DNA of 40,462 nt from NCBI GenBank assembly GCA_021159185.1, contig JAGGSH010000034.1:1-40462 (forward strand), given 5' to 3'. The position numbers were made by a program, and so were the translations under genes. Shown here in pieces: positions 8,692 through 16,718 of the stretch. Source of the stretch: a bacterium. Its GTDB lineage: Bacteria; Patescibacteriota; Minisyncoccia; Moranbacterales; UBA9337. The notes under the pieces were generated by a model. The model was given only the letters and a program-made list of their open reading frames with translations, was not told the origin of the DNA and ran no database searches. The stretch's first letter is position 1. Each line of letters opens with the position of its first letter.

Positions 8692-9263
8692 AAGAATATA
8701 TTGCGATTTTCAAAAAACATTTTGCCCTTTTCTTGTTAACGGCGATATTGTCCGCGGCGGCAATTATTGTTTCTCAGGCGTTGAGACCCTCCAGTTGCAA
8801 AGTTTCACTGGCTTTAAACATAACGCGCGGCGGTTTTTTAAAAACCGATGATTATAGGTATGACGACTTTTACCGACTTCAAGCGGATGAGCGGTTTGCC
8901 GATACGGTTGCCCGCTGGATAACTCTGCCTGGAATTACAGCGGATATTTACGACGAAGCCGGCGTTAACGGAAATAAGAAATTTAAAGCTAAGCGCCTTT
9001 CATCTCAAATAGTTGAAATCGTTTATACTGCTTCTGACGCGGAAACGGCGCGAAAATTATCCGATGCCGTGGTTAAGGTTTTAAATAGGGAAACAGAAAA
9101 ATTAAATGAGCCTCAAAAAAATGAGGCTTGGTTTAAAATTTTGGGAAGCCGTCCAATTATAATCGGGCATGAGCCTGACTGGAGAAAAACGGCGCTGATT
9201 GGAATGCTAATTGGAATTTTTTTGGGATTTTGGGCGGCGCTTATTAAACATTACTTAGAATGA
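8682..9263 (+). CDS. Wzz/chain-length-determinant-like membrane protein
   Basis: 193 aa with N- and C-terminal TM segments (ELKEYIAIFKKHFALFLLTAILSAAAII ... KTALIGMLIGIFLGFWAALI); overlaps the previous CDS. Confidence 0.6.
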   Translation: MELKEYIAIFKKHFALFLLTAILSAAAIIVSQALRPSSCKVSLALNITRGGFLKTDDYRYDDFYRLQADERFADTVARWITLPGITADIYDEAGVNGNKKFKAKRLSSQIVEIVYTASDAETARKLSDAVVKVLNRETEKLNEPQKNEAWFKILGSRPIIIGHEPDWRKTALIGMLIGIFLGFWAALIKHYLE

Positions 9264-10417
9264 GAATCGGAATAGATGCCAGATGTCTAATGGACGGAAG
9301 GAGGACAGGAGTAGAGGAATACACGATTAACCTCTTAAAGGGTTTGTTTTGCCAAGATAATGAAAATGAATATATCCTTTTTCTTAATTCTTTTAAAAAG
9401 ATTAACGCCGATTTAAGTTGGCTGGAAAAATATCCTAATGTTAAATTAAAAAATTTTCGTTTTCCCAATAAACTTCTTAGTTTATTTTTTTGGTATTGGC
9501 ATTGGCCTAAAATTGATAAATTGCTGGGCGGGGTGGATGTGTTTTTTATGCCTAATATTAGTTTTGCCGCGGTGTCGGATAAAGCCAGGCTGGTTCTGAC
9601 TGTCCATGATCTTTCTTTTAAACATTGCTCTGAAACTTTTTCGTGGAAAAGGAAATTATGGCATTTCTTTATTAACCCCAAAGAATTAATTCAAAGAGCG
9701 GATAAAATAACAACTATTTCTAATTCTACTAAAAATGACTTGGTTGATTTTTACGGCGTTAATGAAAAAAAAATAACGGTAATTTACAACGGAATATCAA
9801 ATGAGTTCAGCGTGATTAATCGCAACAATTTAAAATTAATTCAAATAAAAGAAAAGTATAAATTGCCTTATAGATTTATTTTATTTTTGGGCGTTATTGA
9901 GCCGCGCAAAAACATCATCGGACTAATCAGGGCTTATAATATTTTAAGAAAAGTAGAAGGAGGCAGATTGGGTGAATATAAATTGGTGATTGCCGGAGCT
10001 GAAGGATGGAAATCCAAGCGAATATTTTCTGAAATTGAAAAATCTCCTTTCCGGCGCGATATAATTTTCGTCGGGACTGTCAACAGCAAAGACAAGTCCG
10101 CTTTTTATAACCTAGCTTCTATTTTTGTTTATCCTTCTTTTTTTGAAGGATTCGGTTTTCCCCCTTTGGAAGCCATGAAATGCGGCGTTCCTGTTATAAC
10201 TTCCAACGTTTCTTCCTTGCCTGAAATAGTTGGAGAGGCCGGAATTTTAGTTGATCCGGACAAGCCGGATGAAATTTACCAGGCGATAAGCGGCATTTTA
10301 CTAAACAAAAAATTGCGGAAAAATTTAATAGAAAAAGGATTAAGACAATTTGAAAAATTTAATTGGGGAAAAGCGGCTAAGGAATTCTTAGCGGTTTTGG
10401 ATGATATGAATCACTAA
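9260..10417 (+). CDS. Glycosyltransferase family 4
   Basis: MRIGIDARCLMDGRRTGVEEYTINLL; FLGVIEPRKNIIGLIRAY; YPSFFEGFGFPPLEAMKCGVPVITSNVSSLPEIVGEAGILVDP. Confidence 0.93.
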   Translation: MRIGIDARCLMDGRRTGVEEYTINLLKGLFCQDNENEYILFLNSFKKINADLSWLEKYPNVKLKNFRFPNKLLSLFFWYWHWPKIDKLLGGVDVFFMPNISFAAVSDKARLVLTVHDLSFKHCSETFSWKRKLWHFFINPKELIQRADKITTISNSTKNDLVDFYGVNEKKITVIYNGISNEFSVINRNNLKLIQIKEKYKLPYRFILFLGVIEPRKNIIGLIRAYNILRKVEGGRLGEYKLVIAGAEGWKSKRIFSEIEKSPFRRDIIFVGTVNSKDKSAFYNLASIFVYPSFFEGFGFPPLEAMKCGVPVITSNVSSLPEIVGEAGILVDPDKPDEIYQAISGILLNKKLRKNLIEKGLRQFEKFNWGKAAKEFLAVLDDMNH

Positions 10418-10450
10418 TCAACACGAATTTATCACAAATTATCACGAAAA
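10413..10450. repeat. Second copy of the CACGAAT-type repeat
   Basis: CACTAATCAACACGAATTTATCACAAATTATCACGAA; compare 5176-5215 CCCTAATCAACGCTAATTTTATCACGAATAATCAC. Confidence 0.6.
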
Positions 10451-10451
10451 T

Positions 10452-10491
10452 TAATTACCACTAGTTTACGATCGTAAGCTAGTGGTAATTA
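10452..10491. repeat. 40-bp near-perfect loopless palindrome
   Basis: TAATTACCACTAGTTTACGATCGTAAGCTAGTGGTAATTA, one mismatched pair. Confidence 0.9.
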
Positions 10492-10505
10492 GAAAATAAA
10501 GCGCA

Positions 10506-11333
10506 ATGAAAGAAAATCTTATTTACTCTAAAAATAAATTTAAGTTGCTGGGTATCAGAATTGATAATTTATCAAAAGAGGAAACACTTAAAAAAGTCAA
10601 GCGCTTTTTAGGCGGAAAGAAATTTTGCCAAATCGCGACTGTTAATCCTGAATTTATTTTATTGGCGCGAGAAGATAAAGAATTTAAAAAAATATTAAAT
10701 AGCTGTGATTTAAATATTGCGGACGGATTTGGGATAAAACTGGCTTTTTGGAAATCAGGAAAAAATTTAAAATCCAGAATCGCGGGAATTGATTTAACGC
10801 TGGAAATATTAAAAATCGCCAGCCAAAATAATTACAACATTTTTTTAGCGGCCAATAAAAACGGCTTAAGCGGTTGGCAAGAAACCCGCGCCGCGATTTT
10901 AGCAATCTATCCCAATTTAAAAATCAACGGCGCTGATTTAAGTCCACAATCTGTCATTCCCGCGCAGGCGGGAATCCAGAAAAATAAACAAAATTTAATT
11001 AAAAATCTAGATTCCCGCCGGAGTTTATCCGCCAAATTGGCAGACGGGAATGACATAAATAATATTTATAATTACGATATATTATTCTGCAATTTCGGCG
11101 CGCCATATCAGGAAAAGTTTATTAATTCGCTGAAAAATGGTAACATAAAGCTGGCTATGGGAGTGGGTGGCAGTTTTGATTTCATCACGGGAAAGATTAG
11201 GCGCGCGCCGCTTTGGATAAGAAATATCGGGCTGGAATGGCTGTGGCGTCTAATCCTACAACCAAAAAGATTTAAAAGAATTTTTAATTCGGTAATTGTT
11301 TTTTTGTGGAAAGTGGTATTTAAAAAGTTATGA
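10506..11333 (+). CDS. WecG/TagA/CpsF family glycosyltransferase with in-frame repeat insertion
   Basis: LLGIRIDNLSKEETLKKV; IATVNPEFILLAREDKEF; NIADGFGIKLAFW; YDILFCNFGAPYQEKFI; GVGGSFDFITGKIRRAPLWIRNIGLEWLWRLI. Confidence 0.9.
   Translation: MKENLIYSKNKFKLLGIRIDNLSKEETLKKVKRFLGGKKFCQIATVNPEFILLAREDKEFKKILNSCDLNIADGFGIKLAFWKSGKNLKSRIAGIDLTLEILKIASQNNYNIFLAANKNGLSGWQETRAAILAIYPNLKINGADLSPQSVIPAQAGIQKNKQNLIKNLDSRRSLSAKLADGNDINNIYNYDILFCNFGAPYQEKFINSLKNGNIKLAMGVGGSFDFITGKIRRAPLWIRNIGLEWLWRLILQPKRFKRIFNSVIVFLWKVVFKKL
10953..11054. repeat. Palindromic repeat (ATTCCCGCGCAGGCGGGAAT...) inside CDS
   Basis: gtcattcccgcgcaggcgggaatccag...ctagattcccgccggagtttatccgccaaattggcagacgggaatgac; encodes SVIPAQAGIQ...LDSRRSLSAKLADGND. 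Confidence 0.9.
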
Positions 11334-12934
11334 AAAATAATAAACCAATTCGCGTTAGATTTGCTCCGTCGCCGACGGGCGAGCTACATATCGGGGGATT
11401 GAGAACAGCCCTGACTGATTTTTTGTTCGCCAGAAAAAACGGCGGTAAATTTATTTTGCGTATTGAGGATACTGACCAAAAGCGTTTCGTGAAAGGGTCA
11501 GTGGAAAGAATTATTAGGTCCTTAAAATGGGCGGGGATTGAGATTGATGAAGGAGTAACCTTGCGAAAAATCCAAAATCCAAAATTACAAATCCCAAATA
11601 AATCCAAAATTTTAAATTCCAAATCTCAAAAAAATAAAATACGCGATACGCGATACGCGATACGCGAGTTTGGTGATTATGGACCGTATACGCAGTCTAA
11701 ACGATTGGATATTTATAAAAAATATGTTCAGAAATTGCTTGACGAGGGCAAAGCTTATTATTGCTTTTGTTCTTCGGAAAGGCTGAATGAAATGCGAAAA
11801 GAGCAACAAAAAAACAAGCAAGCGCCAAAATATGACAGGCATTGTTTGAGATTATCCCGAAAAGAAATTGAGGAAAAAATAAAAAACGGCGCAAAATATA
11901 CGGTGCGGTTTAAAATTCCCGAAGGAAAAACTGTTTTTGAGGATTTGGTTTACGGAAAAATTGAAGTGGACAATTCCACCTTGGACGACCAGATAATTTT
12001 AAAAGCGGATGGTTTTCCCACCTATCATTTAGCGGTAGTAGTGGATGATTATCTAATGAAAATTTCCCATATTTTTCGGGGAGCGGAATGGCTATCCAGC
12101 ACGCCCAAGCACATTTTATTATATAAGGCGTTCGGCTGGGAAAAGAACGCGCCGCGCTTTTGCCATATGCCTAATATCCTTAATAAAAGCCGCAAAAAAC
12201 TCTCTAAGCGGGAGGGAAGCGTAAGCGTGGAAGATTTTCGGCGGCAAGGCTATCCGCCTCAAGCCATTGTTAATTTTATAGCATTGCTGGGATGGAACCC
12301 AAAAACGGAACAAGAAATTTTTACCATGCGGGAATTAATTGACCAATTTGCCATTGAAAAAATAAATAAGGCTGGGGGAGTGTTTGATATAGACCGTCTT
12401 AATTGGATTAGTACGCAACATATAAAAAAAATGCCGCTAGACAAGCTATATAAAAACGCGCTGCCTTTCTTAGAAAAAAAAGAATTTTATAAAACATGGA
12501 ATATAGAGCATAAAATATGGGACGATAAGAGAAAAGAAAAATATGTTAAAAAGGTATTATCAATAGAGCAGGAACGGCTGGAAAAATTTTCGCAAGCAGG
12601 AGAGAGTAACCAGTTTTTTTTCAAAAGCAATGTTAAAGCAGTGGCTGATGATATGCGCTGGAAAGATTCAAGCGATGAAGACACTAAAAAGTATTTAGAA
12701 AAAGCCCGGCGCGTTTTAGAAAATATTTCCGAAAGAAATTGGACGAAAGAAAATTTGGAGAGAATATTGTTAAAAATCGCGGGAGAAAATAGGGGAGACC
12801 TGCTTTTCCCTTTGCGCGCGGCCTTAACCGGACAAAAAAAATCGCCTTCGCCGTTTGAAGTAGCGTGGGTTTTAGGAAAGGGAGAGACGATTAGGAGAGT
12901 TAATTCCGCGATAAAATTGTTTTCCAAATTATAA
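11330..12934 (+). CDS. gltX: Glutamyl-tRNA synthetase with repeat-encoded insertion
   Basis: RFAPSPTGELHIGGLRTAL, RIEDTDQKRFVKGS, KLSKREGSVSVEDF; 534 aa. Confidence 0.93.
   Translation: MKNNKPIRVRFAPSPTGELHIGGLRTALTDFLFARKNGGKFILRIEDTDQKRFVKGSVERIIRSLKWAGIEIDEGVTLRKIQNPKLQIPNKSKILNSKSQKNKIRDTRYAIREFGDYGPYTQSKRLDIYKKYVQKLLDEGKAYYCFCSSERLNEMRKEQQKNKQAPKYDRHCLRLSRKEIEEKIKNGAKYTVRFKIPEGKTVFEDLVYGKIEVDNSTLDDQIILKADGFPTYHLAVVVDDYLMKISHIFRGAEWLSSTPKHILLYKAFGWEKNAPRFCHMPNILNKSRKKLSKREGSVSVEDFRRQGYPPQAIVNFIALLGWNPKTEQEIFTMRELIDQFAIEKINKAGGVFDIDRLNWISTQHIKKMPLDKLYKNALPFLEKKEFYKTWNIEHKIWDDKRKEKYVKKVLSIEQERLEKFSQAGESNQFFFKSNVKAVADDMRWKDSSDEDTKKYLEKARRVLENISERNWTKENLERILLKIAGENRGDLLFPLRAALTGQKKSPSPFEVAWVLGKGETIRRVNSAIKLFSKL
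11641..11668. repeat. Heptanucleotide tandem repeat ACGCGAT x4 (last unit ACGCGAG), in gltX
   Basis: acgcgat acgcgat acgcgat acgcgag. Confidence 0.95.
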
Positions 12935-12980
12935 AATTTGAATGTAAAAAGTCCTGGCATTATTTACAATTTCACTTTAT

Positions 12981-13123
12981 GTCATTCCGGAATTTTTTCT
13001 GGAGCGACAGCGGAAGAAAAAATATCCGGAATCTGGGTTAATTAAAATCCTAAAGTTTGAGATAAATGAAAGCATAGATTCCGGATATTTTCTCCGTTGC
13101 TACTCCGAAAATTCTGGAATGAC
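12981..13123. repeat. Dispersed composite inverted repeat
   Basis: gtcattccggaattttttctggagcgacagcggaagaaaaaatatccggaatct...agattccggatattttctccgttgctactccgaaaattctggaatgac. Confidence 0.88.
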
Positions 13124-13134
13124 ATATAACAAGC

Positions 13135-14505
13135 ATGAAAAAAACAGATAACAAAATAAATTTTTTAAGTCATCCAATTTTTACGCTAACGGTTATTTTA
13201 GTGGTTATATTTTTTGGAACGACAAGTGCTAAAGGATCTTATTGTGATTCCATAACAGAAAGCTTTGAAAAGAAAAAATGCAAATGCAATTTAATAGATG
13301 ATATGCAAAAAAGAGAAAAATGCATGCAAGATTTATTGGAAGAAATGGATGAAAAAAAGAAAACTTATAAAAAATTACAGGAGCTTAAAAAAAAGCAAGG
13401 AGCTAACCTAAGTGATCAAATTTCTGCGCTGAATTCTGACATAGGAGAAATAGAATCAGATATCAACGCGAATAAATTTAAAATAAACGACCTTAATGAT
13501 CAAATCAGAAAAGTTGAAAGCGCCATAAAAAAGAAAGAAAAATTAATTCAAGCGCAAAAAAAAGTGTTGGCGGGAATGATAAGAGTTTATAGCGAGCATA
13601 GCCAAGACGACAATCTTATAGCTTCAATTTTAAATAACGAAGGGTTGTCCAGTTTTATGATAAAAAAGGATAGAATTGCCCAGACGGGAGATAATGTGAA
13701 AAATATGCTAAGCAGTCTGAAGGCGCTTAAAAATAATTTAAAAGAGGATCGCGCGCTATTGGAGTCGCAAAAAGCCAAATTAGTTGATGTGCATTATGAA
13801 TTAGAGGAAAAAGGATCTTACTTGGAAAGCAATCGGAGACAGAAAAAAACATTGCTTAGCCAGACACAAGGAGAAGAAAGCAAATATAAAAAACTTTTGG
13901 AAAGAGTAGAGGAGCAGAAGCAGCAATTATTAGGAGATATTGATGAGTTATATAGCGCTAACAGCGAAGAAATCAGCGCTTTAGTTAAAAGCTTGAAAAA
14001 ACCGACTTCCGGTTTGGCTTCAAGAAGCTGGTATTATTCCCAAAAAGATTCACGGTGGGGGAGCCGCAGAATCGGGCAATCATCGTCATTGTTAAAAGAT
14101 TATGGATGCGCCATTACTTCGGTAGCGATGGTGTTCACTTATCATGGAGAAAGTATAAGCCCCAGAACTTTAGCTAAACAGCCGATATTTTATTGGGATC
14201 TGATTAAATGGCCGGCCACATGGAGAAGTCTTAAACTGGCAACTAATACTAATCATTCCGGAATCAGTTGGAGTAAGGTGGATAAAGAACTTGATAAAGA
14301 AAATCCGGTTATTGTTTTTATCCGCGCCGGAAATAAAGGCGGACATTATGTCGTAATTCATCACAAGAAAAAAGGGAAATATATAGTTCATGACCCTTAC
14401 TGGGGCGCTAATATTTATCTGGACTCGTCAATGAAACTTTTGTCTAAATTGTATGGCGTTTCTATATCAAAAAGGTCTATTAACCAGATGATATTGTATA
14501 AGTAG
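13135..14505 (+). CDS. Secreted coiled-coil protein with C-terminal C39-like papain-fold peptidase domain
   Basis: Signal/TM, PcsB/EnvC-like long coiled coil, then SWYYSQKDSRWGSRRIGQSSSLLKDYGCAITSVAMVFTYHG...HYVVIHHKKKGKYIVHDPYWG (Cys-His-Asp pattern). Confidence 0.8.
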   Translation: MKKTDNKINFLSHPIFTLTVILVVIFFGTTSAKGSYCDSITESFEKKKCKCNLIDDMQKREKCMQDLLEEMDEKKKTYKKLQELKKKQGANLSDQISALNSDIGEIESDINANKFKINDLNDQIRKVESAIKKKEKLIQAQKKVLAGMIRVYSEHSQDDNLIASILNNEGLSSFMIKKDRIAQTGDNVKNMLSSLKALKNNLKEDRALLESQKAKLVDVHYELEEKGSYLESNRRQKKTLLSQTQGEESKYKKLLERVEEQKQQLLGDIDELYSANSEEISALVKSLKKPTSGLASRSWYYSQKDSRWGSRRIGQSSSLLKDYGCAITSVAMVFTYHGESISPRTLAKQPIFYWDLIKWPATWRSLKLATNTNHSGISWSKVDKELDKENPVIVFIRAGNKGGHYVVIHHKKKGKYIVHDPYWGANIYLDSSMKLLSKLYGVSISKRSINQMILYK

Positions 14506-14612
14506 CAGCGGAAAAATTTATCCGGAATCTAGTCAGCGATAACTATACTACTTAAACTTTTTCAATATAATAACAATGTCGCAAAAGATACAAAGTGCGA
14601 CACGATGGATAT

Positions 14613-14665
14613 ATTAAAAAAGCTGTTTCTCTCTTCCTTTTTGGGTTAAAAGAAACAGCTTTATT
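14613..14665. terminator. Bidirectional terminator between convergent genes
   Basis: AAAGCTGTTTCT...AGAAACAGCTTT with A-rich and T-rich flanks. Confidence 0.7.
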
Positions 14666-14667
14666 TA

Positions 14668-14949
14668 TTACTCTGCTAATCTCTCCAGAGAACTCTTTCC
14701 TTTTCCCAACCATCTTAACCATCCGCTCCTTTTTTTATACCAGTAGTATGTGTTGCACTTGGCACATCGATGTCCACCAGCTAAATTACCATAAAGAATT
14801 TCCCTTTTTCTTGAATGGCAAATTGGGCAATACGGTGTCATGAAAAAATATATATACAAAAAGCTCACTATACACCAAACTGTAAAAACAATAATGGCAA
14901 TTAATATTGTCCTTCCTGTCCAAAGAGCCACCAAATCAAATTCTGTCAT
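14668..14949 (-). CDS. Small membrane protein with C-terminal zinc-ribbon-like CxxC pair
   Basis: One TM segment; CPICHSRKREILYGNLAGGHRCAKCNTYYW. Confidence 0.65.
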   Translation of the reverse strand: MTEFDLVALWTGRTILIAIIVFTVWCIVSFLYIYFFMTPYCPICHSRKREILYGNLAGGHRCAKCNTYYWYKKRSGWLRWLGKGKSSLERLAE

Positions 14950-15009
14950 AATCTAATTTCCTCCTGCTAATTTTTTTGTCAAAGTTCTACTATCAACCTA
15001 GCAAACTTT

Positions 15010-15405
15010 TTATTTTTTGCCCAGTCCCCTATCTCGATATTTTTTTATCGCTTTTCGCAGAGCTCCGGTGGCTAATTTTCCGCAGTGCATTTTAGCGGGA
15101 GGCAAACCTTCCAGCTCGTCGGCTAAATCTTGCAAAGTAATTTTTAAAGCTTTGTCCAGCGTTTTATTTTTAGCCATATCGGTCATGGCTGATGAAGTAG
15201 CGATAGCCGCTCCGCAGCCTAAAGTTTCAAACTTAATGTCTTTTATTATTTCCTCCCCCTTCTTATTCTTACTCACTTTAATATAAATACTGATTGAATC
15301 TCCGCAGACAGGATTAATAACAGCTGTTTCAGCGTCGGCGTTTTTTAATTTACCCCAATTATGAGGATGGGTAAAATGTTGAATTACTTTTTTTGAATAT
15401 AACAT
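15010..15405 (-). CDS. iscU: Iron-sulfur cluster scaffold protein IscU/NifU N-terminal family
   Basis: HFTHPHNWGKLKNADA; NPVCGDSISIYI; ETLGCGAAIATSSAMTDM; KMHCGKLATGALRKAI: three conserved Cys. Confidence 0.92.
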   Translation of the reverse strand: MLYSKKVIQHFTHPHNWGKLKNADAETAVINPVCGDSISIYIKVSKNKKGEEIIKDIKFETLGCGAAIATSSAMTDMAKNKTLDKALKITLQDLADELEGLPPAKMHCGKLATGALRKAIKKYRDRGLGKK

Positions 15406-15414
15406 AAAATAGGT

Positions 15415-15497
15415 GTCATTCCCGACTTGATCGGGAATCCATGATAAAACTACTGACTTTAAAAATTACTTTGGATTCCCGCCTGCGCGGGAATGAC
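15415..15497. repeat. ATTCCC...GGGAAT palindromic repeat pair
   Basis: gtcattcccgacttgatcgggaatcc...ggattcccgcctgcgcgggaatgac. Confidence 0.85.
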
Positions 15498-15523
15498 AAG
15501 TTATGGGAGTTATGAGTGTAAGA

Positions 15524-16705
15524 TTAATTTCCGGAAATTTTCCTTAATCTTTTAACCGCTTCTTTTAATTTTTTAATTGTATAATCCAATTCTTTTTTGG
15601 TCGTTTGTTTTCCGAGAGTAATTCTTAAACTTCCATAAATTTGCTTCGGTTTTAATCCCAATGCTGTTAATGTCTGTGATGGTTTAAGTGATCCAGTGGA
15701 GCAAGCTGATCCGGTGGAAACAGCAATGCCTTCTAAATCAAGCGCCAGCGCCAACCCCTCCCCTTCCACGCCGTCAAATCTAAAATTAGCGTTAGCCGGA
15801 GATCGCTTTATCGCCGATCCATTCAGATACGCCCCCGCGATTTCCCCCGAAATTTTTTCAATTAAATAATCTCTTAATTTTTTAATTTTATTAATACTTG
15901 ATACATTATATTTAATACTTGATACTGCGAAGCCTAATCCTGCTATCCCCGGCACATTATGTGTTCCTGATCTCATTCCGTATTCCTGCTCTCCTCCATC
16001 CTGAATATTTTTAATAAGTGTATTTTTTTTGATATAAAGCGCTCCAATTCCTTTAGGTCCGTAAATTTTATGTCCGGAAAGTGAGAGCAAATCAACATTT
16101 AACTTTTTAACATCGCAACTAAAATAATTTACCGCTTGCGCCGCGTCAGTATGGAAGATAATTTTGCGGCTGTCGGCTTTATTTATTTTCTTGATTAACT
16201 TCCCTATTTCGGCAATCGGCTGAACCGTTCCGATTTCATTATTTACATACATTACGGAAATTAGCAAAGTATTTTTTTTGATAGCTTTTTTAACATCGCC
16301 TGTTTTTATAACGCCGCTTTGATTGACTGGCAGATATGTAACTTCAGCCAGATTTTCTTTCTCGGCAGCCATACAGGCATTAAAAATACAGGGATGTTCA
16401 AGTTGGCTGATTATAATATGCGGTTTATCTCTTTTTTTTAAATAATATTTTAAAACTCCCTTAATCACTAAATTATTGCTTTCTGTTGCTCCGGAAGTGA
16501 AAATAATTTCTGAAGCGGAGCAATTTAAAAAATCAGCTATTTGCTGTCTAGCGTTGTCAACTGCTTTCATCGCTTCCTGTCCGAAATTGTGGATGGACAT
16601 CGGATTGCCAAACTTCGCGCTGAAATAAGGCCGCATCGCTTCAAAAACTTTTTTGTCCATAGGCGCGGTAGCCGCATAATCTAAATAAATTCTCTTTTTA
16701 AGCAT
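15524..16705 (-). CDS. iscS: Cysteine desulfurase (NifS/IscS family)
   Basis: YLDYAATAPMDKKV; FTSGATESNNLVIKG; HTDAAQAVNY; SGHKIYGPKGIGALYIK; STGSACSTGS. Confidence 0.93.
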   Translation of the reverse strand: MLKKRIYLDYAATAPMDKKVFEAMRPYFSAKFGNPMSIHNFGQEAMKAVDNARQQIADFLNCSASEIIFTSGATESNNLVIKGVLKYYLKKRDKPHIIISQLEHPCIFNACMAAEKENLAEVTYLPVNQSGVIKTGDVKKAIKKNTLLISVMYVNNEIGTVQPIAEIGKLIKKINKADSRKIIFHTDAAQAVNYFSCDVKKLNVDLLSLSGHKIYGPKGIGALYIKKNTLIKNIQDGGEQEYGMRSGTHNVPGIAGLGFAVSSIKYNVSSINKIKKLRDYLIEKISGEIAGAYLNGSAIKRSPANANFRFDGVEGEGLALALDLEGIAVSTGSACSTGSLKPSQTLTALGLKPKQIYGSLRITLGKQTTKKELDYTIKKLKEAVKRLRKISGN

Positions 16706-16718
16706 AGTTTATAATTCT

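Noticed and set aside
12487-12960. 157-aa minus-strand ORF
   Set aside because: Antisense to gltX; no SD or domain support.
14577-14602. TGTCGCA...TGCGACA hairpin as regulatory RNA
   Set aside because: A single 7-bp stem between convergent genes, no promoter or terminator pairing convincing enough to call.
15524-16705. Cysteine desulfurase as part of a DNA phosphorothioation (dnd) or tRNA-thiolation defence system
   Set aside because: Adjacent iscU scaffold and absence of dnd/ssp genes make housekeeping Fe-S assembly the simpler explanation.
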